Source: Neorhizobium galegae bv. officinalis
GTDB lineage: Bacteria > Pseudomonadota > Alphaproteobacteria > Rhizobiales > Rhizobiaceae
Assembly: GCA_000985875.1 (NCBI GenBank)
Contig: CCRI01000006.1
Span: forward strand, 62,001-126,000
DNA: 64,000 bases
Direction of reading: 5' to 3'
Shown in pieces: positions 8,493 to 17,477 of this stretch (position 1 is the stretch's first letter; each line of letters starts with the position of its first letter). Both the position numbers and the translations under genes were made by a program. The notes beneath the pieces are model-generated. The model did not search any database and was not told where the DNA came from. It worked only from the letters and a program-made list of their open reading frames with translations.

Positions 8493-11400
8493 TCATTCGG
8501 CCGCAATCGCAGTCGCGATGTCGTCATCGTCGTTTGCCTCGTGCAAGTCTTCCGTCTTGCGGCGGCCGAGCCGGCTGAGGAAGCGGCCGAACCGGTCCAT
8601 TTCCACGAAGATGACGGGCGTGATGAACAGCGTCAGCGCCTGGGAAACGATCAGCCCGCCGACGACAGCGATGCCGAGCGGCTGGCGCAACTCGGAAGAG
8701 GCGCCGGTGCCGAGCGCGATCGGCAGCGCGCCGAGCAGGGCGCAGAAGGTCGTCATCATGATCGGCCGGAAGCGCCGCACGCAGGCCTCGTGGATCGCGA
8801 CGGCCGCCGTCTCGCCCTTCGAGCGCATGGTCTCCACCGCCACGTCGATCATCATGATCGCGTTCTTCTTGACGATGCCGATCAGCATCAACAGCCCGAT
8901 CAGCGCGATGATCGACAGGTCGAAGCCGAACAGTTTCAGCGCCAGCAACGCCCCGAAGGCCGCTGCCGGCAGGCCCGACAGGATGGTCAGCGGGTGGATG
9001 AAGCTCTCGTAGAGTACGCCGAGCACCACATAGATGGTGAGCACGGCGGCGAGGATCAGCAGCGGCGTATTGCCCTGGCTCTGCTGAAAGATCTGCGCCG
9101 TGCCGCCATAGGAGGTGAACACGTCGTTCGGCATCTGCAGGTTCGCCTTGATCTGATCGATCGCCGCCGTCGCATCGGAGAGCGACACGCCGGCCGGCAG
9201 GTTGAACGACACCGTCGTCGAGACCAGCTGACCGGTCTGGTTGATGGTGACGGGCGCCGTCTGCCGCGCGATGGTGGCGAAGTTCGAAAGCGGCACCAGC
9301 GATCCGTTCGAAGACATCACCCTGACACCCTGCAGCATCTGGTCGTTCCATTGCTGCGTATTGTCGAATTCGGTGATCACGTCGTAGCTGTCGCCGGTCG
9401 ACTGGATTTCGGCGGCCGTATACCCGCCGAACGCCATTTGCAGCGTCTTGCGCAGCTCGTCGTCGGTAATTCCGAACGAGGCAGCCTTTTCGGGATCGAC
9501 CTTGATATTGGCTTCGATTGCATCGTTCTGGGCGTCGGAGGTGACGTCGGTGAAATGCGCCCGGTCGGCCCGCATCGCGGTCTGGATCTTGTCCGACCAT
9601 TCGCTGGTCTGGGAGGCATTCAGCGCCTGCACCACGAGCTGATACTGGCTGGCCGTCGCGCGGCCACCGAAACGCAGGCTCTGCTGCGGGGTGATGAAGG
9701 TCTTCATGCCGGCGAATTTGGATGTCGCCTGCCTCAGTTCGCGCAGCGTCTGGTCGAGCGGGGGACGCTGGTCGCGGTCCTTCAACTCCACCCAGATTGT
9801 GCCGTTGTTGAGCGAGCTGCGGCCATTGCTGCCGACGATCGAGGTGACGTGGTTGACCGCCGGGTTTTTCTGCACCGCTGCCGCCACCTGCGCCTGCAGG
9901 TCGCGCATCGCCGGATAGGAAATATCCTCGCGGGCGCGGGTCGAGATCGTCAGACGGCCGATATCCTCCTGCGGGAAGAAACTCGTCGGCAGGATCCGGA
10001 ACAGATAGACCGACCCGCCGACGGACGCGAGGAAGACCAGAAGGATGACCGCCCGGTTCCTGAGGCACCAGCCGACCGCCCGGTCATAACCTCTGAGCGT
10101 GCGGCTGAAGCCCGCGTCGAAGATGCGGACCATCAGGCCCGGGTGATGTTCGGCGCCGGAAAGACGCGAGCCGAGCATCGGCGTCACCGTCAGCGAGACG
10201 ACCGCCGAGGCGACGATGGCGAGCGCCACCACCATGCCGAACTCGTTGAACAGCCGCCCGACCACCCCACCCATCAAAAGGATGGGAATGAACACGGCGA
10301 TCAGCGACACCGACATGGAAATGATCGTCGAGCTGACTTCGGAAGCGCCCTGCAGCGCCGCCTGCATCGGCGCCATGCCGTCCTCGACATGCCGCATGAT
10401 GTTTTCCAGCATGACGATCGCATCGTCCACGACGAGGCCGACCGAGAGCGTCAGCCCGAGCAGCGAGATGTTGTCGATACTGTAACCGAGCGCATACATG
10501 GCGCCGAACGTGGCGATCAGCGACAGCGGCACGGCAAGCCCCGGAACGAGGGTGGCGGTAATCCGGCCGAGGAAGAGATAGATGACCAGCACGACAAGGC
10601 CGATCGTCAGCATCAGCGTGAACTGCACGTCCGATATCGAGGCGCGGATCGCGGTCGACGAATCGTTCATGACGTTGATCGACACCGACGCCGGCAGCTC
10701 GGCGGAAAGCCCGGGCAGTTTTGCGCGCACCGAATCGACGACATCCACCGTATTGGCGTCCGGCTGGCGCTGGATGGCGAGGATGATCGACTGGTTGCCG
10801 TCGTACCAGCTTCCCCCATCGAGGTTGGCGACACTGTCCTGAACGTTGGCGACGTCGCCGAGATGAACGGGGGCGCCGTTCGGGCTGGCGATCACCAGCG
10901 AGCGGAACTGGTCGGCATTGGTGCGCTGGGTATCGGCATTGATGGTCAGCCGCTGGCTGTTGTTTTCGAGCGAGCCGACCGGCGCCTGGCTGTTGGCGCT
11001 GGCGATCGCATTGGTGACGTTGTCGACGCCGAGATTGCGGGCCTGCAGCTTGTTGGGATCGACCTCGACGCGCACGGCATAGGTCTGGGCGCCGAAGATC
11101 GAGACTTCCGCAACGCCCGGAAGCGTCGAGAGAGACGGGGAGAGCACGTCCTCGGCGATCTCGTCGATCTTGCTGCGCGGCATCGTATCGCTGCGGATCG
11201 ACAGGAGCAGGACCGGGGCGTCGGCCGGGTTGGTCTTGCGGTAGCTCGGCGGCGTCGTCATGTTGTCCGGCAGTTGCCGGGTCGCATGCGAGATCGCCGC
11301 CTGCACGTCGGCCGCCGCCGCATCGATATTGCGGTTGAGGTCGAACTGCAGCACGATCGAGGTATTGCCGAGCGAGTTCGTGGCGCTGATCTCGCTGATG

Positions 11401-11624
11401 CCGGGGATGGTCTCGAACTGCTTGACAAGAGGCGTCGAGACAGCCGTCGCCATGGTCTGCGGCGAGGCTCCGGTCAGTTGGGCCGAGACGTTGATGGTCG
11501 GAAAATCGACCTGCGGCAGGGCGGCGACGGGCAGGAGCTGGTAGCCGGCAAGGCCGGCGAGTACGGCGCCGATGGCAAGCAGCGTGGTGGCGACCGGGCG
11601 GCGGATGCAGAATTCGGGGATCAT
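8493..11624 (-). CDS. RND efflux permease, MdtB/MdtC-type
   Basis: Inner-membrane proton-driven pump subunit of the HAE-1 RND family, 1043 residues. It starts MIPEFCIRRPVATTLL, typical of MdtC/MuxC. TM4 carries the proton-relay pair in GLVVDDAIVM, and TM10 carries the lysine in GIVKKNAIMMID. Two large periplasmic loops contain the porter and docking domains. It overlaps the upstream adaptor gene by 4 bases (ATGA), so the two are translationally coupled. Only one permease is present, whereas Mdt/Mux systems use two, and no outer-membrane channel gene is nearby. The pump must therefore borrow a TolC. Likely substrates are drugs or bile-like amphiphiles. Confidence 0.95.
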   Translation of the reverse strand: MIPEFCIRRPVATTLLAIGAVLAGLAGYQLLPVAALPQVDFPTINVSAQLTGASPQTMATAVSTPLVKQFETIPGISEISATNSLGNTSIVLQFDLNRNIDAAAADVQAAISHATRQLPDNMTTPPSYRKTNPADAPVLLLSIRSDTMPRSKIDEIAEDVLSPSLSTLPGVAEVSIFGAQTYAVRVEVDPNKLQARNLGVDNVTNAIASANSQAPVGSLENNSQRLTINADTQRTNADQFRSLVIASPNGAPVHLGDVANVQDSVANLDGGSWYDGNQSIILAIQRQPDANTVDVVDSVRAKLPGLSAELPASVSINVMNDSSTAIRASISDVQFTLMLTIGLVVLVIYLFLGRITATLVPGLAVPLSLIATFGAMYALGYSIDNISLLGLTLSVGLVVDDAIVMLENIMRHVEDGMAPMQAALQGASEVSSTIISMSVSLIAVFIPILLMGGVVGRLFNEFGMVVALAIVASAVVSLTVTPMLGSRLSGAEHHPGLMVRIFDAGFSRTLRGYDRAVGWCLRNRAVILLVFLASVGGSVYLFRILPTSFFPQEDIGRLTISTRAREDISYPAMRDLQAQVAAAVQKNPAVNHVTSIVGSNGRSSLNNGTIWVELKDRDQRPPLDQTLRELRQATSKFAGMKTFITPQQSLRFGGRATASQYQLVVQALNASQTSEWSDKIQTAMRADRAHFTDVTSDAQNDAIEANIKVDPEKAASFGITDDELRKTLQMAFGGYTAAEIQSTGDSYDVITEFDNTQQWNDQMLQGVRVMSSNGSLVPLSNFATIARQTAPVTINQTGQLVSTTVSFNLPAGVSLSDATAAIDQIKANLQMPNDVFTSYGGTAQIFQQSQGNTPLLILAAVLTIYVVLGVLYESFIHPLTILSGLPAAAFGALLALKLFGFDLSIIALIGLLMLIGIVKKNAIMMIDVAVETMRSKGETAAVAIHEACVRRFRPIMMTTFCALLGALPIALGTGASSELRQPLGIAVVGGLIVSQALTLFITPVIFVEMDRFGRFLSRLGRRKTEDLHEANDDDDIATAIAAE

Positions 11625-12847
11625 TGCGCTGCCCCCACTTCGATCGGCTGGTCATTGCGCTTGGCACCGGCCGTCTTCTGGCCATTGCCGAACTGCTCGA
11701 CGACGGTCGCGCCATCGACGAGCTGCACCTGGCCCTCGACCACCACATGCGCCCCTTCGGTGAGCCCGCTGGCAATCGCCGTGTCCGGGCCGTTGGAGCG
11801 GGCAATTTTGACCGGCGTCACATGCACCTTTTTGTCGTCGCCGACCGCGTATACGAACGGGCTGTCGACGCCCGGATTGACGGCTACCGTCGGCACCACG
11901 ATGTCCTTGTCGTCGCTCTGGAAATGCACGGTGACATTCAGCGATTGCCCCGGCCAGAGCGCGCCCGACGGATTGTCGAACTTCGCCTTGGCAAGGATCG
12001 TGCCCGAAGCCGGATCGACCGCGTTGTCGAAGAAGCTCAGGGTTCCTCTGGCCGGCGTGCCACCGCCATGCGGCACGGCATCGACCGCAACCGCGTTCGC
12101 TGACGAACCCTGTTTGAGCTGGCCGAGATAGGCCTCGGGAAGATGGAATTTCACATAGATCGGGTCGTATTTGGCGATCGTCACCACCGCCGAGCCGGCG
12201 CTGAGATAAGCGCCGGTGCTGATATCGATATCGCCGAGCCTTCCGTCGAAGGGCGCGCGGATGTCCGTATGGTCGAGGTCGATCTGATCGGCTGCGAGCG
12301 CCGCATTGTCGCTCTGCACGGTGGCGGCAGCGGTATCCTGCGCCGCCTTCGCCTGGTCAACGGTCTGCTGCGTGCCGGCATTGCCGTGCAGCAGGTCGTT
12401 GGCGCGGGATAGCGCCGTCTGGGCCTGGGTCAGCGTCGCCTGGTCGCGAACGAGAAGCGCCTTGTCCTTGTCGAGCGCGGCCCTGGCGGTGCGGTCGTCG
12501 AGCTTGGCGATCAGGTCGCCCGTCTTCACATAAGCGCCGTCGGTTGCCGCGATGCTGACGACGATGCCCGGTTGCTGGGCGGCGATCGTCGTATTCTCGT
12601 CCGCATTGGCCGCGCCCGAGGCGGTCACGTCCATCGGCAGGGTGGCGCGGGTGGCGGCGACCGTCTTCACCGCCGGCGGCGGGCCGCCTGCGCCGCGCCG
12701 TCGTTGCCCGCCCTGCGGCTGGCTATCGCCGGTATCGGCGGATGCCTGCTGGATGAAGGATGACAGAAACGGAAGCCGATCGCGGAACTCCCAGCCCGCT
12801 ACGCCGGCAACGACAAGAACGCCGGCAAAAATCCAGATCTTCTTCAT
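11621..12847 (-). CDS. RND periplasmic adaptor (HlyD/MdtA-like)
   Basis: Membrane-fusion subunit linking the RND pump to the outer-membrane channel, 408 residues. One N-terminal hydrophobic helix (residues 4-20) anchors or exports it. A Gln/Gly/Arg-rich linker near residue 45 precedes the lipoyl-type half motif (TTIAAQQPGIV), an alpha-helical hairpin around 120-190 (LVRDQATLTQAQTALSRAN), the second lipoyl half (DIRAPFDGRLG), and beta-barrel domains. It is the first gene of a two-gene operon with the permease. No TetR or two-component regulator lies beside it. Confidence 0.93.
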   Translation of the reverse strand: MKKIWIFAGVLVVAGVAGWEFRDRLPFLSSFIQQASADTGDSQPQGGQRRRGAGGPPPAVKTVAATRATLPMDVTASGAANADENTTIAAQQPGIVVSIAATDGAYVKTGDLIAKLDDRTARAALDKDKALLVRDQATLTQAQTALSRANDLLHGNAGTQQTVDQAKAAQDTAAATVQSDNAALAADQIDLDHTDIRAPFDGRLGDIDISTGAYLSAGSAVVTIAKYDPIYVKFHLPEAYLGQLKQGSSANAVAVDAVPHGGGTPARGTLSFFDNAVDPASGTILAKAKFDNPSGALWPGQSLNVTVHFQSDDKDIVVPTVAVNPGVDSPFVYAVGDDKKVHVTPVKIARSNGPDTAIASGLTEGAHVVVEGQVQLVDGATVVEQFGNGQKTAGAKRNDQPIEVGAAQ

Positions 12848-13047
12848 GGGTGACCGCTCGCCTGTAGTTGTGCTCGATGGTATCGGCTCATCGAACCGCC
12901 CTTATTGCGGCGCAAAAAAGACAGGTTTTACCCGGCCGGCTCACGAACCGGTGAAAGCGGATTAAAGGTTTGTAATGAATGGCTTAGATGAACTGAAGTT
13001 AATTTTCTTCGCCTTTTGGCTGCGCAAGATGAGCCCGCCCAACCGGA

Positions 13048-13251
13048 CTAGCGGACGAACCGCCGGGCACCCCAGATCACCGCAAGGCCGATAATCGCGA
13101 CGCCTGCGCCTCGGATGATCCAGGGCGTCTGGTTGATCATGAAACTGCTGGCGGGATAGGGGAAGGCGCCGGTGCCCTGGCCGATCCAGATGAGGCCGAT
13201 CACCACCATCAGCACGCCGATGACCGAAAGCGCAAGTCGAGTGAATTTCAT
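13048..13251 (-). CDS. Small two-helix membrane protein (67 aa)
   Basis: A 67-residue protein with two hydrophobic segments, about 5-24 (LALSVIGVLMVVIGLIWIG) and 44-61 (WIIRGAGVAIIGLAVIWGA), and a basic C-terminus. It is probably in the inner membrane with a short periplasmic loop. No named family is recognised. A start further upstream is possible, but ATG 13251 gives a clean basic-hydrophobic N-terminus. It lies apart from the efflux operon. Confidence 0.65.
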   Translation of the reverse strand: MKFTRLALSVIGVLMVVIGLIWIGQGTGAFPYPASSFMINQTPWIIRGAGVAIIGLAVIWGARRFVR

Positions 13252-13351
13252 GGAAGAATCTCCGAAGGCAGGGTCTGGAGATCATAGGCGTGGGCGGGTG
13301 CTCCCGCGAGACGCGTTTGCGTGATGTCGGATCGTCCGGAGACGTGTCCGG

Positions 13352-13720
13352 TCAGACGTCTTCGTAATAGGTGGCGATCAGCGATCGTGGTGCCGGTTCC
13401 TCGCCGTCGGCCAGGAAGAAACTGCCGGCGACCCGGCTCGAAGGCGACAGGCTGTCGAGAAGATTGCGGACCACGACATCGTCCACGGCCTCGAGGCTTC
13501 GCGCATGCATGTTTCCCGATCGGCCGGAGATCGCCGAGGTCTCGGCTGCGTGCCGGGTTGCTGCTTCCCAGGAGCCTGCATAGGTCGCCACCTGTCCGGC
13601 CGCAAGTGTCGCCGAGATCGAGGCTGCCGAGGAGGCAATGGAGGGTACCGCGGCGTGAGGCACGGCGGAGGGTACACTGGGCGGGGTAGCCTCGGTCGCC
13701 CCCGAAACACTTTCGATCAT
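13352..13720 (-). CDS. Hypothetical protein rich in Ser/Ala (122 aa)
   Basis: Unrecognised 122-residue protein. The first 60 residues are Ala/Ser/Pro-rich and probably disordered. The second half is charged and more folded-looking (LEAVDDVVVRNLLDSLSP, then SFFLADGEEPAPRSLIATYYEDV). There is no signal peptide or membrane helix. ATG 13720 has an AAAGGA site at good distance, which is the main support. A disordered Ser/Ala N-terminus is seen in secreted effectors and in small regulatory proteins, but nothing here decides between them. Confidence 0.5.
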   Translation of the reverse strand: MIESVSGATEATPPSVPSAVPHAAVPSIASSAASISATLAAGQVATYAGSWEAATRHAAETSAISGRSGNMHARSLEAVDDVVVRNLLDSLSPSSRVAGSFFLADGEEPAPRSLIATYYEDV

Positions 13721-13848
13721 GCCGGCGATCCTTTAATTTTGGGGGGCCGGCTTGCCTCTTACGACAGGCGAATTGAGATACCGCCAACAGCGGCACCCCA
13801 ATTCGATTTAATGTTTAACGACCTGGATTTAACCCTCTTTCGGAAACC

Positions 13849-14637
13849 TCAGATCGAGCGCGATGCGCCACCGTCGACCCGGAGCATCGTGCCGGTGACA
13901 TAGCTTGCCGGGACCGAGCAGAGGAACGCACCGGCGGCCGCGAATTCCTCGACCTTGCCGAGGCGACCGGCGGGAATGGTCTTCAGCGAAGCAGAGCGGA
14001 TTTCTTCCACCGACTTGCCGGTGCGCTTGGCATTGGCGCCGTCGAGTTCGTCGATACGGTCGGTATGGATGCGGCCCGGAAGCAGCATGTTGCAGGTAAT
14101 GCCGAAACCCGCCACTTCGGTCGCGATCGTCTTGTTCCAGCCGACCAGCGCCGAGCGCAGCGTGTTGGAAAGCGCCAGATTGGCGATCGGCTCGAAGACG
14201 CCGGAGGAGGCGACGGTCAGGATGCGGCCGAAACCCTGTTCCTTCATCTGCGGCAGGAAGGCGTTGGTGAGCGTGATGACGCGCAGCACCATGGACTGGA
14301 AGAAGATGTCGAGCTTGTCGGCGGTCATGTCTTCCGCTGTGCCGGGCGTCGGGCCGCCGGTATTGTTGACCAGGATGTCGATTCCGCCGAGCTTTTCCTT
14401 GACGGAGGCCTTCATCGCCTCGACGAAATTCTCTTCGGAAAGATCACCCCAGACCCAGTCTGCCTTACCCTTGCCTTCGGCATTGATCGCCTTGCAATTG
14501 TCCGCCAGCCGCTCGCCGGAACGCCCGACGAGGAGAACGTGCGCGCCTTCGCTTGCAAGCGCCTTGGCGATGCCGAGGCCAAGTCCGCGCGACGAGGCGA
14601 GCACGAGAGCGCGTTTGCCGTTAAGACCGAGATCCAT
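13849..14637 (-). CDS. SDR-family oxidoreductase with altered catalytic site
   Basis: Rossmann-fold protein of 262 residues. The nucleotide-binding segment is VLASSRGLGLGIAKAL rather than TGxxxGIG, and NNTGG is in place of NNAG. After the ASSG serine, the expected YxxxK is replaced: the position 13 residues on lies in LSNTLRSAL, with no Tyr or Lys. The C-terminal VTGTMLRVDGG is normal. This fits the BKR-like SDR subgroup known to lack a full match to the catalytic tetrad, so activity as an ordinary reductase is doubtful. ATG 14637 has an AAGGAA site about 9 bases upstream. Confidence 0.85.
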   Translation of the reverse strand: MDLGLNGKRALVLASSRGLGLGIAKALASEGAHVLLVGRSGERLADNCKAINAEGKGKADWVWGDLSEENFVEAMKASVKEKLGGIDILVNNTGGPTPGTAEDMTADKLDIFFQSMVLRVITLTNAFLPQMKEQGFGRILTVASSGVFEPIANLALSNTLRSALVGWNKTIATEVAGFGITCNMLLPGRIHTDRIDELDGANAKRTGKSVEEIRSASLKTIPAGRLGKVEEFAAAGAFLCSVPASYVTGTMLRVDGGASRSI

Positions 14638-14894
14638 GATGCTGTTCCTTCCCAATTCCTGTCATCGGTTGTCGGGCCTTTATAGCAGCGGCAGAAGGCG
14701 GCGAAAGGCCGATCTTGCTTTCTGCGGTTCGGTGCCTATAACTGACGTGTACGTAAACGTAATATGAGAAAACCGAAACGTCGTTTGCGCGAATGACAAG
14801 GCGGAGGACGTTTTCCCGCCTCGACAAGCCGGGGCGGTTTTGTCAAACAGGTTGCCTGAATAAAGCCGGAAGGGGCCGGCGAGCGGAGTTGGAT

Positions 14895-16571
14895 ATGAGC
14901 GAGCAAGAACTTCCTGCCCACGAAATGCCAGAGCGCGAGAGCATGGAATTCGACGTGGTGATCGTCGGCGCGGGTCCTGCGGGGCTCTCGGCCGCGATCC
15001 GCCTGAAACAGGCCAATCCGGACCTGACAGTCGTGGTGCTCGAAAAGGGTTCGGAAGTCGGGGCGCATATCCTCTCGGGCGCGGTGGTCGATCCGGTCGG
15101 CATCGACGCCCTGCTGCCCGGCTGGCGCGAAGAGGCCAGCCACCCGTTCAAGCAGCCGGTCACCGCCGACCATTTCCTGTTTTTGGGCCCTGCCGGCTCG
15201 ATCCGGCTTCCGAACTTCATGATGCCGCCGCTGATGAACAATCACGGCAACTACATCGTCTCGCTCGGAAACGTCTGTCGCTGGCTCGCCGAAAAGGCGG
15301 AGGCGCTCGGCGTCGAGATTTATCCAGGCTTTGCCGCCACCGAAGTGCTCTATGACGAGAACGGCGCGGTCAAGGGCGTGGCGACCGGCGACATGGGCGT
15401 CGAGAAGAATGGCGAGCCCGGCCCGGCTTTCACGCGCGGCATGGAACTGCACGGCAAATACGTGTTGATCGGCGAGGGCGTGCGCGGTTCGCTCGCCAAG
15501 CAGTTGATCAACCGGTTCGATCTTCAGAAGGATCGCGAACCCCAGAAATACGGCATCGGCCTGAAAGAACTGTGGCAGGTGAAGCCGGAGCACCACCGGC
15601 CGGGCCTGGTGCAGCACTCGTTCGGCTGGCCGCTCGGCATGAAGACCGGCGGCGGTTCGTTCCTCTATCATCTCGAAGACAATATGGTGGCCGTCGGCTT
15701 CGTCGTGCACCTGAACTACAAGAACCCGTATCTCTACCCGTTCGAGGAATTCCAGCGCTTCAAGACGCATGATGCGATCCGCGGTACGTTCGAGGGCGCC
15801 AAGCGCCTCTCCTACGGCGCCCGCGCCATCACCGAGGGCGGATACCAGTCGGTGCCGAAACTGACCTTCCCGGGCGGCGCGCTGATCGGCTGTTCCGCCG
15901 GCCTCGTCAACGTGCCGCGCATCAAGGGCAGCCACAACGCGGTCCTGTCCGGCATCCTCGCCGCCGACAACATCGCGAAAGCCATCGCGGACGGCCGTGC
16001 CAATGACGAGGTGATCGAGATCGAGAACGAGTGGCGCTCGACGGCCATCGGCAAGGACCTGAAACGGGTGCGCAACGTCAAGCCGCTCTGGTCGAAACTC
16101 GGCACCGGCCTCGGCATCGCGCTCGGCGGTCTCGACATGTGGACCAACCAGCTCTTCGGCCTGTCGATCTTCGGCACGCTGAAGCACGGCAAGACCGACG
16201 CGCAGAGCCTCGAACCGGCCGCGCAGCATAAAAAGATCGACTACCCGAAGCCGGACGGCGTGCTCACCTTCGACCGCCTGTCCTCGGTCTTCCTGTCGAA
16301 CACCAACCACGAGGAAGACCAGCCGGTCCATCTCCAGGTGAAGGACATGGACCTGCAGAAGCGCTCGGAACTGGACGTCTATGGCGGCCCTTCGACGCGC
16401 TACTGTCCGGCCGGCGTCTACGAATGGGTGGAGAAGGACGGCAGCCAAGTCTACGTCATCAACGCCCAGAACTGCGTCCACTGCAAGACCTGCGACATCA
16501 AGGATCCCAACCAGAACATCAATTGGGTTCCGCCGCAGGGCGGCGAGGGGCCGGTCTATCCGAATATGTAG
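14895..16571 (+). CDS. Electron transfer flavoprotein-ubiquinone oxidoreductase
   Basis: Membrane-associated iron-sulfur flavoprotein that passes electrons from ETF (acyl-CoA and other dehydrogenases) to ubiquinone, 558 residues. The FAD-binding motif VVIVGAGPAGLSAAI is near residue 20. The C-terminal 4Fe-4S cysteines are visible in RYCPAGVYEW and in CVHCKTCDIKDP, and the protein ends VPPQGGEGPVYPNM as in the family. The ATG at 14895 (MSEQELP) is chosen over an upstream in-frame ATG because family proteins start a few residues before the FAD fold. ETF alpha/beta genes are not in the window. Confidence 0.95.
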   Translation: MSEQELPAHEMPERESMEFDVVIVGAGPAGLSAAIRLKQANPDLTVVVLEKGSEVGAHILSGAVVDPVGIDALLPGWREEASHPFKQPVTADHFLFLGPAGSIRLPNFMMPPLMNNHGNYIVSLGNVCRWLAEKAEALGVEIYPGFAATEVLYDENGAVKGVATGDMGVEKNGEPGPAFTRGMELHGKYVLIGEGVRGSLAKQLINRFDLQKDREPQKYGIGLKELWQVKPEHHRPGLVQHSFGWPLGMKTGGGSFLYHLEDNMVAVGFVVHLNYKNPYLYPFEEFQRFKTHDAIRGTFEGAKRLSYGARAITEGGYQSVPKLTFPGGALIGCSAGLVNVPRIKGSHNAVLSGILAADNIAKAIADGRANDEVIEIENEWRSTAIGKDLKRVRNVKPLWSKLGTGLGIALGGLDMWTNQLFGLSIFGTLKHGKTDAQSLEPAAQHKKIDYPKPDGVLTFDRLSSVFLSNTNHEEDQPVHLQVKDMDLQKRSELDVYGGPSTRYCPAGVYEWVEKDGSQVYVINAQNCVHCKTCDIKDPNQNINWVPPQGGEGPVYPNM

Positions 16572-16675
16572 TTGCTCGAAGACAGGAGGAGGATATCCTT
16601 CCATTCGAGGATTGCTGTCGACCGGTGGTTGCGCTAGTTTTTGCTTAACGGGTTCCGAGCCTCGTTGGGGGGAAG

Positions 16676-16957
16676 ATGAGCAAGATAGCTGCCATCGATG
16701 CCGCAATTCGCCTGCAGCTTGCCGAAGACGGAAAGACGATCGGGCGAAACGACGCTCTCGTCGGAGCTACCGGCTACGGCAATGCCGCGGAAGTCGAGGA
16801 ATTCCTCCTGAAGGTCGCCAGGCGGCTGCGGCTCGATACGCCGGTGCTCCGTTTCGCGTGGACTGATATCAAGGCGGCGGATATCACCGCCAGCAGGTTC
16901 CATATCGTCCACGAGAGAATCTTCGAGAAGACCACGGTGGAGAAGTCGGATGACTGA
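16676..16957 (+). CDS. Unknown protein 1 of four-gene operon (93 aa)
   Basis: A 93-residue soluble protein, predicted mostly helical (AAEVEEFLLKVARRLRLD), with no signal peptide. I do not recognise it. A strong GGGGGGAAG ribosome site precedes the ATG. Its 3' end overlaps the next start by 8 bases, so it opens a tightly coupled operon (genes 2-4 at 16950, 17478 and 18740). The spacing of its acidic helix faintly recalls acyl-carrier-like folds, but no DSL serine motif is present, so I do not claim that. Confidence 0.7.
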   Translation: MSKIAAIDAAIRLQLAEDGKTIGRNDALVGATGYGNAAEVEEFLLKVARRLRLDTPVLRFAWTDIKAADITASRFHIVHERIFEKTTVEKSDD

Positions 16958-17465
16958 GCTTCCCGTTCTGGAATTCCCCCTCATTCCGAAAGGCCTGTCC
17001 GCCGAGGACACTTTGTCCGTCCTGCGAAAGGAGAAAACGAATTTCGTCGTCTCGGCGGGTGCCGATGGGTTGCGGGTGATATCGCAGCAAGGGGTGGGCA
17101 CCCCTGTCCCTCCACCCTTGCTGGAGGATCGCTCCGGAATTCTGGCGCAGATCCAAAGCCTCCCGTCCGATGTTCCCCTTTCTGACTATTTGAGGTCCAA
17201 CAGCGCTCTTTGGAACTTTTCGCGTCCGGGAATGGTCAGCATCCGGGAAAACCTGGTGCAGCCGTTTGGTGCCGAACGACCGGTCGCCATCTTTGGTTAC
17301 GACAGCGGGCTGGGGCCAAGTTCGTCATCGCTGCTTGGTCTGTTCGACAAGCATGATGTCTACAAGATCGTGGCCGGCATATGGGAATGTCCGTACGATG
17401 GCGAACTTTTCCGCGCCGACGGCACGTGTCCCGTTCATGGCCGGAGGCTCAAGCGAAAGGCATAG
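16950..17465 (+). CDS. Unknown protein 2 of four-gene operon, zinc-ribbon-like tail (171 aa)
   Basis: A 171-residue cytoplasmic protein. The first 150 residues match nothing I know. The C-terminus has WECPYDGELF followed by GTCPVHGRRL, a Cys/Cys/His pattern resembling a minimal zinc-binding knuckle, and ends in a basic tail (RRLKRKA). It overlaps gene 1 by 8 bases and is 12 bases from gene 3, so they are certainly co-transcribed. The tail may bind a membrane partner or nucleic acid. That is inference. Confidence 0.7.
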   Translation: MTELPVLEFPLIPKGLSAEDTLSVLRKEKTNFVVSAGADGLRVISQQGVGTPVPPPLLEDRSGILAQIQSLPSDVPLSDYLRSNSALWNFSRPGMVSIRENLVQPFGAERPVAIFGYDSGLGPSSSSLLGLFDKHDVYKIVAGIWECPYDGELFRADGTCPVHGRRLKRKA

Positions 17466-17477
17466 GGTCGGGGCGCG

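Noticed and set aside
8340..12131. Plus-strand open frame of 1263 codons
   Set aside because: It lies opposite the RND permease and adaptor genes. Its translation is rich in Arg, His, Asp and Gln with no domain, the normal result of high-GC codon bias on the other strand.
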